Position numbers and translations under genes: made by a program
Assembly (NCBI GenBank): GCA_947457545.1
Contig: CANGXD010000003.1
Coordinates: forward strand, 1 to 64,000
Direction: 5' to 3'
Length of the DNA stretch: 64,000 nt
From: Gemmatimonadaceae bacterium
Lineage (GTDB): Bacteria > Gemmatimonadota > Gemmatimonadetes > Gemmatimonadales > Gemmatimonadaceae
Part shown: piece after piece, positions 8,157-16,978 of the stretch
Position numbering within the stretch: position 1 is the stretch's first letter
Layout of the letters: every line of letters begins with the position of its first letter
The notes under the pieces: model-generated
What the model saw: only the letters and a program-made list of their open reading frames with translations
Databases searched by the model: none
Told to the model about the DNA's origin: nothing

Positions 8157-9983
8157 ATGTGTGGAATCGTAGGGTACGTTGGTAACCGTGTCGCCACGCC
8201 GATGCTGATCGAGGGGCTCAAGCGCCTCGAGTATCGCGGCTACGACTCGGCGGGTGTGGCCATCATGAACGGCAAGGGTGTCGAAACCCGTCGCGCTGCG
8301 GGCAAGATCTCGCGGCTCGAGGCCGCGATCGCCGCCAATCCGCCCATGGGTACCATGGGCATCGCCCACACGCGCTGGGCGACGCACGGGCCGCCAACCG
8401 AAGCGAATGCGCACCCGCACGTCAGCCAGAACGGCAAGATCGCGGTGGTGCACAACGGCATCATTGAAAACGCGACGGCGCTCAAAGCCGGTCTCGAAGC
8501 GCGTGGCTACGTGTTCAAGTCGGACACCGATACCGAAGTGCTCGCGCACCTTATCGAGGCCGCCTACGCGGGCAATCTCGAAGCCGCGGTCATTGAGGCC
8601 CTGAGTCAGGTGGACGGCACGTATGGTATGGCCGTCATTTCCAGCGACGAAAAGGACAAGATCGTCGCGGCCCGCAAAGGCAGCCCACTACTGGTCGGCA
8701 TCGGCGAAGGCGAGTACTACATCGCCTCCGATGCGTCGGCCATCCTCGCGCACACGCGCCACGTCGTGTATCTCGACGATGGGGATATCGCCGTGGTGAC
8801 CCGCGATGGCTACAAGGTGCTCGATCTCGACGCGATCATCCACGAGAAGCCGGTGACGCGCATCGAATGGGATCTCGCGCAGATCGAACGCGGCGGGTAC
8901 CCGCACTTCATGCTCAAGGAAATCTTCGAGCAGCCCACGACGGTGGAGAACACCATGCGCGGGCGCCTCATCCTCGAGGAAGGGTTCTCGAAGCTGGGTG
9001 GCTTGAATATCTCCAAGGAAGACCTGCTCAACGTCGACAACATCATCATCACGGCGTGCGGTACCAGCTGGCACTCCGCGCTCATCGGCGAGATGATGAT
9101 CGAAGAGTTGTGCCGCATTCCGGTCGAAGTGGAGTACGCGTCGGAGTTCCGGTATCGCAATCCGATCGTCACGCCACGCACGTTGTGCATCGTCATTTCG
9201 CAGTCGGGTGAAACGGCCGACACGCTCGCCGCGATGCGCGAAGCCAAGCGCCGTGGTGCCCGCACGCTCGGTCTGGTCAATGTGGTCGGCTCGACCATTG
9301 CCCGCGAAGACGACGGCGGCATCTATCTGCACGCCGGTCCGGAAATCGGCGTGGCGTCGACCAAGGCCTTTACCAGCCAGGTCGTGGCATTGGCGTTGTT
9401 CACGCTCAAGCTGGCGCGTTTGCGCGACCTGAGTGTGGCGCGCGGTCGGGAGATCGCGCAGGCGCTCGCGAACCTGCCGGGGCAGATCCAGAGCATTCTC
9501 GATCGTGCCGAGGAAATCGAAGCGCTGGCCGAAGAATTCAAGCGCGCGTCGAATTTCCTGTATCTCGGTCGCGGATACAATTTCCCGGCCGCACTCGAAG
9601 GCGCGCTCAAGCTCAAGGAAATTTCGTACATCCACGCCGAGGGCTATCCCGCGGCCGAGATGAAGCACGGCCCCATCGCCCTCATCGACGAAATGATGCC
9701 GGTGGTGTGTATCGCGCCGCACGATTCGGTGTTCGACAAGATCACGTCGAACATTCAGGAGGTGAAGGCACGCAAGGGCAAGGTCATCGCCATCACCACG
9801 CGTGAGGAGCCGAGCCTGGCCGGCAAGATCGACTACGAGTTCCGCATTCCGGAGACCGTCGATCTGCTCACGCCCATCCTGGCGAGCGTACCGCTACAGC
9901 TGCTGGCGTACTACATCGCGGTGAAGCGCGCATGCAACGTGGACCAGCCGCGGAACCTGGCGAAGTCGGTGACGGTGGAGTAA
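8157..9983 (+). CDS. glmS: Glutamine--fructose-6-phosphate aminotransferase (isomerising)
   Basis: 608 aa, full length. It makes glucosamine-6-P, the entry step of hexosamine synthesis. The N-terminus MCGIVGYVGN places the nucleophile Cys2 of the glutaminase domain (about 1-230; HTRWATHG is conserved). Two SIS sugar-isomerase domains follow (about 285-420 and 455-590, with ACGTSWH, SQSGETADT and the C-terminal RNLAKSVTVE). It is directly downstream of glmM, forming a two-gene UDP-GlcNAc supply unit. No glmS ribozyme is evident in the 31-base gap. Confidence 0.98.
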   Translation: MCGIVGYVGNRVATPMLIEGLKRLEYRGYDSAGVAIMNGKGVETRRAAGKISRLEAAIAANPPMGTMGIAHTRWATHGPPTEANAHPHVSQNGKIAVVHNGIIENATALKAGLEARGYVFKSDTDTEVLAHLIEAAYAGNLEAAVIEALSQVDGTYGMAVISSDEKDKIVAARKGSPLLVGIGEGEYYIASDASAILAHTRHVVYLDDGDIAVVTRDGYKVLDLDAIIHEKPVTRIEWDLAQIERGGYPHFMLKEIFEQPTTVENTMRGRLILEEGFSKLGGLNISKEDLLNVDNIIITACGTSWHSALIGEMMIEELCRIPVEVEYASEFRYRNPIVTPRTLCIVISQSGETADTLAAMREAKRRGARTLGLVNVVGSTIAREDDGGIYLHAGPEIGVASTKAFTSQVVALALFTLKLARLRDLSVARGREIAQALANLPGQIQSILDRAEEIEALAEEFKRASNFLYLGRGYNFPAALEGALKLKEISYIHAEGYPAAEMKHGPIALIDEMMPVVCIAPHDSVFDKITSNIQEVKARKGKVIAITTREEPSLAGKIDYEFRIPETVDLLTPILASVPLQLLAYYIAVKRACNVDQPRNLAKSVTVE

Positions 9984-10031
9984 CCACCGTCCCGGCCTGC
10001 TGTCCTACGGACGATCCTGCTACCTTTCGGG

Positions 10032-11666
10032 ATGTCCGAAAGTACGCCAGAACTCGATACGGCCCCGGCGCCGCTTGACCACTCCCGCCTCGAACGGGAG
10101 ATCAAGCGGCGGCGCACGTTTGCCATTATTTCGCACCCCGACGCCGGCAAGACGACGCTCACCGAAAAGCTGCTGTTGTACGGTGGCGCCATTCACCTGG
10201 CCGGCTCCGTCAAGGCGCGTCGTGCCACCCGCCACGCGACCTCGGACTGGATGAAGCTGGAGCAGGAGCGCGGCATCTCCGTCACCAGCTCGGTGCTGCA
10301 GTTCGAGTTTCTGGGCTACCAGCTCAACCTGCTGGACACGCCGGGGCACGAAGACTTCTCCGAAGACACGTATCGCACGCTCGTCGCGGCCGACAGCGCC
10401 ATCATGCTGCTCGACAACCGTCGCGGCGTCGAAGAGCGCACGCGACAGCTGTTCGATGTCTGCAAGATGAAGCGTACGCCGATCTTCACGCTCGTGAACA
10501 AGTGCGACCGGCACGGCGAAGATCCGCTCAAGCTCATCCAAGACGTCGAAGCCGATCTCGGCATCGATTGCTACGCGGCCACCTGGCCGGTGTTCGAGAA
10601 CGACATTTTCGTGGGTGTGTACGACCGCCTCAAGCGCGAGGTCCACCTCTTTGAGCGCAGCGGTGACCGCGGAGCGACCCGTGCCGACGACACGATTGTC
10701 AGCATCGATGATCCCAAGCTCATCGACGCGATGGGTGAGAGTGCCTTCGATCGCCTCATGACGGACATCGAGCTCCTCGATGCCGCCGGTCACGAATACG
10801 ATCATCAGCGGGTCATCGACGGCGCGCTGACGCCAGTGTTCTTCGGATCCGCGCTCACGAACTTCGGGATCGAGCCGTTCCTGCGCGAGTTCCTCGAACT
10901 CGCGCCGTCGCCCGGACCGCGCGAGTCGAGCACGGGACCGGTCGATCCTGCCCGCGAAGATTTCACCGGCTTCGTGTTCAAGATTCAGGCGAACATGGAC
11001 CCCAAGCACCGTGATCGCGTGGCGTTTCTACGTGTGGTGTCGGGGCATTTCGAAGCGAACATGCAGGTCGTGCATCAGCGCACGGGAAAGCCCATTCGCC
11101 TCGCCGCACCGCAGCAGTTCATGGCGCGCGATCGTGTGGCGATCGAAGAAGCGTGGCCCGGTGACGTCATCGGCGTGATGGACCGCGGCAACCTGCGCAT
11201 TGGCGACACGCTCGGCGGCGACGGCAAAATGGAGTTCCAGGGGATTCCGCGCTTCGCCCCCGAGCATTTTGCGCGCGCGATGCCCGCCGACCCGATGAAG
11301 CGCAAGCAGTTCGATCAGGGGCTGCGTCAGCTCACCGAGGAAGGTGCCGCCCAGGTGTTCTATGCGGAAACCAGCGCCGGCTCACAGCCGATCGTGGGCG
11401 CCGTCGGGCAGCTGCAGTTCGATGTCATGGCGTTCCGCCTCGAATACGAGTACTCGGCGCCGTGCAAGTTCGAAAAGATGAGCTATCGCTGGCCGCGGTG
11501 GGTGACGGGCCCCAAGGCCGACGTGGAACGCGTGGCGACTGGACTGAGCCGCCTCAAGGTGTACGACCACAAGGGCGCCGTGGTGGTGCTCTTTCAGGAT
11601 CAGTGGGCGCTGCGCCGCGCGCTGCAGCACGAGACGAGCGTGCAGTTCCACGAGACCGCGCCGTAA
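10032..11666 (+). CDS. prfC: Peptide chain release factor 3
   Basis: 544-aa translational GTPase that recycles RF1/RF2 from the ribosome. The G1 loop is SHPDAGKTTLTEKLL (about residue 35), G3 is DTPGHEDFSEDTYR and G4 is NKCD. GIPRFAPEHF and GQLQFDV in the C-terminal half are RF3 signatures that separate it from EF-G. It begins 48 bases after glmS and ends before a long palindromic terminator facing the next, convergent gene. Confidence 0.97.
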   Translation: MSESTPELDTAPAPLDHSRLEREIKRRRTFAIISHPDAGKTTLTEKLLLYGGAIHLAGSVKARRATRHATSDWMKLEQERGISVTSSVLQFEFLGYQLNLLDTPGHEDFSEDTYRTLVAADSAIMLLDNRRGVEERTRQLFDVCKMKRTPIFTLVNKCDRHGEDPLKLIQDVEADLGIDCYAATWPVFENDIFVGVYDRLKREVHLFERSGDRGATRADDTIVSIDDPKLIDAMGESAFDRLMTDIELLDAAGHEYDHQRVIDGALTPVFFGSALTNFGIEPFLREFLELAPSPGPRESSTGPVDPAREDFTGFVFKIQANMDPKHRDRVAFLRVVSGHFEANMQVVHQRTGKPIRLAAPQQFMARDRVAIEEAWPGDVIGVMDRGNLRIGDTLGGDGKMEFQGIPRFAPEHFARAMPADPMKRKQFDQGLRQLTEEGAAQVFYAETSAGSQPIVGAVGQLQFDVMAFRLEYEYSAPCKFEKMSYRWPRWVTGPKADVERVATGLSRLKVYDHKGAVVVLFQDQWALRRALQHETSVQFHETAP

Positions 11667-11685
11667 AGCGGTTCAACCCGCCCCT

Positions 11686-11743
11686 CAAAACATGAACCCA
11701 CGACCCGGAACTGATCAGTTCCGAGTCGTGGGTTCATGTTTTG
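11686..11743. terminator. 58-base palindrome between convergent genes, CTGATCAG core
   Basis: Arms of 29 bases with one mismatch meet at 11714/11715. The core is CCCGGAACTGATCAGTTCCG. A further imperfect outer stem (GCGGTTC at 11668, GAACCGC at 11753) extends the structure to 11668-11760. It fills the gap between prfC and the leftward gene at 11774, and AAAA/TTTT runs near both ends suit a bidirectional terminator. It has the same core and length as 3157-3214 but different outer arms. Confidence 0.75.
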
Positions 11744-11773
11744 GGTTCGAGTGGAACCGCGTTACTTCACCGC

Positions 11774-13324
11774 TTACTTGCCGAGGACGTCGATCTGGCG
11801 GCCGACGTGTCCGATGACGAACCCGCCGTCTTCGGTACTGGCGAAGTAGATGCGCAGGCAGGTGACGGGGTTGCTCCCCTTTCGCAGCTGATCACCGCAC
11901 TCCACTTCGCGATCACCCTCACGGAAGACATACGGCGTCTTGCGCGTGGCGTCGGTGGGGCCCGGCGAGTAGTCGACGCCGAGATCCGCGAACACTTCAC
12001 CGAGCGGACGACCGAGGGCGCGATCCTGACGACGACGGCCGACTTCACCGAGCGCCTTGAGATACGACCACGCCGTATCCGGATCGGGGAATTCCGATTC
12101 CTTGGCCGACGCGTACGCCGACGGAAGAATGCGGAGTGCATCGCTGTAGAGCGCCTGAGCGCGTTCCACCGCTTCGAGTACCGACTGCGGCGCGTCGCTG
12201 GCGGGCTTGGAGATGGGCTGCCGTTCCTTGTGCGCGGCAAGCGTGGTGCGCAGTGCGCGTGCCGACGCCTTTTCCGCTTCGAGGGCCTGCCGCGACTCGA
12301 CAAGTCGCTCGCGCGTGCGCGAGAGCTCGCCTTCGGCAGCACGCACCGCTTCTTCGAGCTGACGCACCAGGGCGATCATCTGCCCCTTGTCCATCTCCAC
12401 ACCCGACTCGGCGGCCGCGAGGGCTTCGCTGGCGTCGGGACGCTGGCTGTACGCGTCGGACCGCTTATCGCGCAGCGTGTCGACGATGGCCGGGTCGGAG
12501 AACGGACGCGCCACCGACACTTCGGCCAGTCGCTGCACGAGGCGGCGACGTTCGCCGGGCAGAGCGAGGGCACGAGCCAGGACCAGCGGATGCTGGAACG
12601 GGTCGGCCTCGAGCGTGAAGCCCGGAAGATAGGCGCGGGCGGAGCCGAGGAACACCGAGCGAGCGTGGCCACCGACGGCGTCGGACAGGGCGAACGTATC
12701 GGAGTGACGCAGCTGGAAGCAGAGCCCCAATCCGAACATCTCGGCCGCGAACTGCTCGGGGGGCAGCACATAGCCGCCGTCGGGCAATTCGGTGAGCAGC
12801 AACACCGGCATCGTGCGGGCCGGATCGCAGAGCACAAAGCGCACGAAGGCGTCGAGCGTGCCGGCTTCGAGCTGTGTGGGGGTGCGCTGCAGCGGCCCGT
12901 CGTTGGAGGTCAACGTGAACGCCGCGTCGAGCTCCGACAGGAGCCGTGGCGGTCGCACTGGCGGCGGCGCGCCATTGGCGGCGCCCCCATCGGTGCTCAC
13001 GCGAATGTTCACCTGCCGATGCTGGGCACCGGCCGCGTTGGTCGTGACGACGTACGTGACGTGCGTGGACCATTGCAGCGAACGGTCGAGCGGATCGGGC
13101 GCGTGCACGACGATGTCGGCAAGCGCCGAGCCCTCGTGACGGTAGGGCGCCCAGCGGAGAATGCGTCCGCCGTCGAGCGTGTGATTGGAGGGCGCATCCC
13201 AGCTGAGCTGCTGGCCCTGGTCCAGCCCAAGCCACGCCACACAGGCAGCGAGGAAGGCCGAGTCGGCGTCCGTCGCTGCGGTGCGCGGCGTCAGATCGAA
13301 GTGTAGCGCAAGACGTGGTTGCAC
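11774..13324 (-). CDS. Uncharacterised coiled-coil protein with RIYF...GHVGR C-terminal module
   Basis: 516 aa; not recognised with certainty. No signal peptide and no membrane segment, so it is probably cytoplasmic. Residues 1-170 look beta-rich, with a Pro-rich linker at 119-128. Residues 170-300 are mixed alpha/beta. Residues 305-368 form a charged coiled coil (Glu/Arg/Ala heptads). Residues 385-430 are helical (ALYSDALRILPSAYASA). The C-terminal 90 residues end in CLRIYFASTEDGGFVIGHVGRQ, a strand-turn-strand pattern vaguely like RelE/ParE-type folds; that likeness is an impression, not a result. The start is GTG without a clear ribosome site. It is divergent from the AT-rich dtd gene. A role in nucleic-acid binding or defence is possible but unproven. 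Confidence 0.7.
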   Translation of the reverse strand: MQPRLALHFDLTPRTAATDADSAFLAACVAWLGLDQGQQLSWDAPSNHTLDGGRILRWAPYRHEGSALADIVVHAPDPLDRSLQWSTHVTYVVTTNAAGAQHRQVNIRVSTDGGAANGAPPPVRPPRLLSELDAAFTLTSNDGPLQRTPTQLEAGTLDAFVRFVLCDPARTMPVLLLTELPDGGYVLPPEQFAAEMFGLGLCFQLRHSDTFALSDAVGGHARSVFLGSARAYLPGFTLEADPFQHPLVLARALALPGERRRLVQRLAEVSVARPFSDPAIVDTLRDKRSDAYSQRPDASEALAAAESGVEMDKGQMIALVRQLEEAVRAAEGELSRTRERLVESRQALEAEKASARALRTTLAAHKERQPISKPASDAPQSVLEAVERAQALYSDALRILPSAYASAKESEFPDPDTAWSYLKALGEVGRRRQDRALGRPLGEVFADLGVDYSPGPTDATRKTPYVFREGDREVECGDQLRKGSNPVTCLRIYFASTEDGGFVIGHVGRQIDVLGK

Positions 13325-13414
13325 GGTTCTGTTGATTGCATTAGCCCCCCCATCTCCGTCTGGAAGCGCAGGCTACGCTTACCTCAGGCGATAACAGAGC
13401 CAAACTTTGAAGCT

Positions 13415-13894
13415 ATGCGAATACTACTCCAACGCGTAAAACGTGCTGAAGTCCGCATTCGAGAGGAATCGGACAAAGGACCCACAGAGCGGGTCTCCGG
13501 ACGAATCCATGGCGGATACGTACTCCTCGTCGGCTTCACTCATTCCGATACGATGCAGGAAGTCGAGTGGATGGCCGACAAGGTGATCGGACTCCGTCTG
13601 TTTCCGGACGAGGCCCAGAAGCTGAATCGCGATCTGGTGGAACAGGGTGGTGCACTACTCGTGGTATCTCAATTCACACTGTATGGCGACGCCAGGAAGG
13701 GCCGTCGTCCCAGCTTCATCGACGCAGCGAAGCCGGAGATTGCGATACCGTTATATAACCAATTCGTGAAGTACTTACGACAGCAGGGACTTGAGGTCGA
13801 GACAGGCGAATTCGGTGCCAACATGGACGTCGAACTCGTAAATGATGGCCCCGTCACGATTTGGCTGGAACGAGACGCGCCGATATCCCCTTAA
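13415..13894 (+). CDS. dtd: D-aminoacyl-tRNA deacylase
   Basis: 159 aa, usual length. It hydrolyses D-amino acids (and glycine) mischarged on tRNA. Family marks are MRILLQRVKRAEV at the N-terminus, the active-site SQFTLYGDARKGRRPSF (about residues 85-101) and the Gly-cisPro loop NDGPVT near the C-terminus. Codon use is clearly different from its neighbours: ATA, CTA, TTA and AGG-type codons and a run TTATATAAC appear in an otherwise strongly GC-biased window, and both flanks are AT-richer too. This suggests acquisition by transfer or replacement. The ATG is chosen because homology starts there. Confidence 0.95.
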   Translation: MRILLQRVKRAEVRIREESDKGPTERVSGRIHGGYVLLVGFTHSDTMQEVEWMADKVIGLRLFPDEAQKLNRDLVEQGGALLVVSQFTLYGDARKGRRPSFIDAAKPEIAIPLYNQFVKYLRQQGLEVETGEFGANMDVELVNDGPVTIWLERDAPISP

Positions 13895-14010
13895 CGCGCG
13901 CCCCGGACCGTTCGCTGTCACCGGCGGAAGAAAAACGTACCGAAAAAGTTGCTCGGCAAACAGTCCGTATAAATTCCCAAGGCGGTTCCGCTAGGGGACG
14001 GGGCCGCCCC

Positions 14011-15204
14011 TCAGGGGGTGCCGAGGGCCTGCTCGAGGTCGGCGATGATGTCGGCGACATGTTCGAGCCCGACGCTCACCCGGATCAGCCCGTCAGAAAT
14101 GGCCACTGCCTCCCGTTCGGCGGGAGTCAGCTTGCTGTGGGTCGTCGAGGCCGGGTGGGTCACGATCGTACGCGTGTCCCCGAGATTGGCGGAGTGCGAG
14201 ACCATCTGCACGCGATCGAGGAATCGCCGGCCCGCTTCGAGACCGCCCTTGAGCACGAGCACGACGATGCCGCCGCCCTGGGACATCTGCCGCTTGGCGA
14301 GCTCATGGTGCGGGTGCGACGCGAGGAACGGGTAGCGCACCGACTCCAGCGCCGGGTGCCCCTCGAAGTGCTTCGCAATCGCCAACGCGTTGCTGCAATG
14401 ACGGTCCATGCGTACCGCGAGCGTTTCGAGCGACTTGGAGAGCAGCCACGCGTTGAATGCACTCATGGCGGGGCCCGTGTGCCGGGCAAAAAAGCGGCAG
14501 TCCGCGATGTACTCGCGGGTACCCACGATGGCACCACCCAGGGCACGCCCCTGTCCGTCCATGTACTTGGTGGCGGAGTGGATGACCACCGATGCCCCCA
14601 GCGCGAGCGGGCGCTGCAGATATGGCGTCGCAAAACAGTTGTCGACCACGAGCGGGATACCGCGTGACTGCGCGAGTGCACCAAGCCATTCGAGATCGAT
14701 CAGTTCGAGCCCCGGATTGGACGGGGTCTCGATGAAGATGAGCTTCGTCTCCGGACGAATCAGGCGCTCCCAACTGGCCGGGTCGCCGACGTCGGCGTAG
14801 TCGCTCGTTACCCCCCACTTGGGCAGAATGCGCGTGAACAGCTGGTGCGTGCTGCCGAACAGCGCCCGCGACGCGAGCACATGATCCCCACTCGAGACGC
14901 GCGCGGCAATCGCACAGAAGACCGCCGACATCCCCGACGACGTGGCGATACCATCTTCACCGCCTTCGAGCAGGCACAGCTTGCGCACGAATTCGTCGGT
15001 GTTCGGATTCGCGTAGCGGCTGTAGATGTTGCCCGCGACTTCCTCGGAGAATAAGGCGCGCGCGTGCTCGGCGTCGTCGAAGCGGAAACTGGACGTGAGA
15101 TACAACGGCACCGAGTGTTCACGCTCCGGCGACACGGGCGCCTGTGCCCGAATGGCCAGTGTTTCGAAGTGGGCGTCGGTCGGGTCGAAGGAGTCTGTGG
15201 ACAT
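14011..15204 (-). CDS. metZ: O-succinylhomoserine sulfhydrylase (trans-sulfuration PLP enzyme)
   Basis: 397-aa fold-type-I PLP enzyme. The PLP lysine lies in HSATKYMDGQGR (about residue 210), a form typical of O-succinylhomoserine sulfhydrylases, which make homocysteine directly from sulfide. YSRYANPNTDEF and IETPSNPGLELID are further signatures. The start MSTDSFDPTDAHFETLAIRA begins the homology; 54 codons of open frame upstream do not match. It is divergent from maf, with a 69-base gap. No SAM riboswitch is apparent upstream. An O-acetylhomoserine or cystathionine enzyme is the alternative. Confidence 0.88.
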   Translation of the reverse strand: MSTDSFDPTDAHFETLAIRAQAPVSPEREHSVPLYLTSSFRFDDAEHARALFSEEVAGNIYSRYANPNTDEFVRKLCLLEGGEDGIATSSGMSAVFCAIAARVSSGDHVLASRALFGSTHQLFTRILPKWGVTSDYADVGDPASWERLIRPETKLIFIETPSNPGLELIDLEWLGALAQSRGIPLVVDNCFATPYLQRPLALGASVVIHSATKYMDGQGRALGGAIVGTREYIADCRFFARHTGPAMSAFNAWLLSKSLETLAVRMDRHCSNALAIAKHFEGHPALESVRYPFLASHPHHELAKRQMSQGGGIVVLVLKGGLEAGRRFLDRVQMVSHSANLGDTRTIVTHPASTTHSKLTPAEREAVAISDGLIRVSVGLEHVADIIADLEQALGTP

Positions 15205-15273
15205 GATCAGCGCAGCAAGGTCGGATAAACACGGGCGCTGCCATCGGCAGCGGTTGCCCCGTAAACTTACCGC

Positions 15274-15882
15274 ATGAACGCCACGACCAAGACGCCCGTT
15301 CGGATCATTCTTGCTTCGCAGTCGCCGCGCCGTCGCGAGCTCCTCGCGCAGATCGGCCTCGCCCATGAAGTCCGGCCGGCCGACATCGATGAATCAGTGC
15401 ACCCGGGCGAGGAGCCGGTGCCGCACTGCGAGCGGCTGGCGCGCGACAAGGCACATACTTTGGCACTGGTGCACCCCGACGCGGTCGTTATTGGCTCGGA
15501 CACGATCGTCGTGATTGACGGCGCCATCCTGGGCAAACCACGTGATGCCGCCGATGCGGTGACGATGCTCGAGCGGCTCTCCGGGCGCGAGCACACGGTG
15601 TACACCGCGGTTGCCGTGGCACAGGGAGGGCGCACCCTCTCCGCCGTCGAGGCCGTTCGCGTGCAGTTCCGCGCCCTTACGCGCGAACAGATCGAGGCCT
15701 ACGTGAACACGGGTGAACCCATGGACAAAGCCGGCGCCTACGGCATCCAGGGGTTCGGGGCCACCATCGTGCAGCGCATCGACGGCGACTACTTCGCCGT
15801 GATGGGACTCCCGCTGGGCAAACTGGTCGAGTTGCTGGTCGGTCTGGGCTATCAGTACGCGTTCGGAGCGCTCACCGCGTAA
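15274..15882 (+). CDS. maf: Maf-type nucleoside triphosphate pyrophosphatase
   Basis: 202 aa, usual length. House-cleaning NTP pyrophosphatase (dTTP/UTP or modified nucleotides). The N-terminal signature ILASQSPRRRELLAQIG, the catalytic-region VIGSDTIV (Asp), LGKP and the C-terminal DKAGAYGIQG are all present. The 3' end overlaps the end of the leftward glycosyltransferase by 11 bases (tail to tail), so neither gene has its own terminator there. Exact substrate is not deducible. Confidence 0.94.
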   Translation: MNATTKTPVRIILASQSPRRRELLAQIGLAHEVRPADIDESVHPGEEPVPHCERLARDKAHTLALVHPDAVVIGSDTIVVIDGAILGKPRDAADAVTMLERLSGREHTVYTAVAVAQGGRTLSAVEAVRVQFRALTREQIEAYVNTGEPMDKAGAYGIQGFGATIVQRIDGDYFAVMGLPLGKLVELLVGLGYQYAFGALTA

Positions 15883-16978
15883 GGCCGCGGTCGCGCAGTG
15901 CCTGCAACCGGGCGGGCGCATACACGCGCTGCCACTGCGCCAGCTTCTCGGCCACGTCATGCACCGTAATGCGAGGCAGTCGTCCTTCGCGGTATACCAT
16001 GTCCAGCGGATAGTCTTCGCCGGGATCGCCGTACGCATCGATCATGAGATCGTGCGCGAAATCGTATGGGCCGACGCGCTTGGGGTTCGTATAGCCGAGC
16101 AGTGATACCACCGGCGTTCGCAGGGCGATGGCCAGGTGCAAGGGGCCCGTGTCGGGCGACAAGGCCACCGCGGCACCGTCGAGGATCGCCGACAGCTTGC
16201 GCAGTCCACTCCCTAAAGCGGAGTGCGCCATGGGTGCGTCGCGCATGATGACGGCTTCAGCCGCCACCTCGCGCTCCGAACGCCCGCCCACCAACACCGG
16301 CTGCAGCCCGTAGTCATTCCACAGGATATGGCACACCTGCGCCCACCGTTCCGGCATCCAGTCCTTCGCCGCCTTGCTCGTGGCGACGACAATCGGCGCG
16401 ATCGGGCGGTCGAACTGCGTTACGAACGTGCGCTGCCACTCGCGCTCCTCGGCGTTCCACGGGCCGAGCGTCCACTGCGGCGCACCATGCGGTACGGCGA
16501 GTGCATCGAGGAATTCGAAGTACTGGTCCTGCACATGCTGCCCGCTATGCGGCGCAATGCGATGGGTCGTGAAGAGCCAGTTGGCGTCACGGGCACGGGC
16601 TTTATCAAAGCCAAGCTTGACCGGCGCGTGCGTAAAGCCCGTGATGAGCCCCGCCTTGAAGTACACCTGCAGGCCGAGCACCACATCGAACTGTCGCGTG
16701 GCCAGTTCCGCGCGCGTGTCGAGAAAGCCGCGCCATCCCTTGGAGCGATCGAACAGCACGATGTCATCCACCAGCGGATGGCCACGCACGAGTGTCGCCG
16801 GTCCCGGTTGCAACACCCAGCTCACATGACAGCGCGGCGCGTGCGCCTTGAGGGCGTGAATGATGGGCATGACGTGCACGGCGTCGCCGACGGCACTCAT
16901 CATGACGATACCCACGCGCTCGAGGCGGAGCGGGGGCAGTGGGGGCGAGGTGGCCACGCCAGTGCGGGCCGCGCTCAC
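15872..16978 (-). CDS. Glycosyltransferase family 9 (heptosyltransferase-like), LPS core assembly
   Basis: 368 aa, GT-B fold. The N-terminal RVGIVMMSAVGDAVHVMPII and the C-terminal SPDTGPLHLAIALRTPVVSLLG are the paired signatures of ADP-heptose:LPS heptosyltransferases. It acts at the inner face of the cytoplasmic membrane on lipid A-core. Its GTG start overlaps the stop of the upstream LPS kinase gene (GTGA, positions 16975-16978), so the two are translationally coupled. The specific sugar and acceptor are unknown. It overlaps maf tail to tail. Confidence 0.9.
   Translation of the reverse strand: MSAARTGVATSPPLPPLRLERVGIVMMSAVGDAVHVMPIIHALKAHAPRCHVSWVLQPGPATLVRGHPLVDDIVLFDRSKGWRGFLDTRAELATRQFDVVLGLQVYFKAGLITGFTHAPVKLGFDKARARDANWLFTTHRIAPHSGQHVQDQYFEFLDALAVPHGAPQWTLGPWNAEEREWQRTFVTQFDRPIAPIVVATSKAAKDWMPERWAQVCHILWNDYGLQPVLVGGRSEREVAAEAVIMRDAPMAHSALGSGLRKLSAILDGAAVALSPDTGPLHLAIALRTPVVSLLGYTNPKRVGPYDFAHDLMIDAYGDPGEDYPLDMVYREGRLPRITVHDVAEKLAQWQRVYAPARLQALRDRGLTR

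Noticed and set aside
11738-11760. GGGTTCGAGT resembling a tRNA T-loop
   Set aside because: It is part of the outer arm of the palindromic terminator; no acceptor stem or anticodon arm can be drawn.
13981-14010. Possible terminator after metZ (GGGGC...CCCC)
   Set aside because: Stem is only four pairs and no T-run follows on the minus strand.
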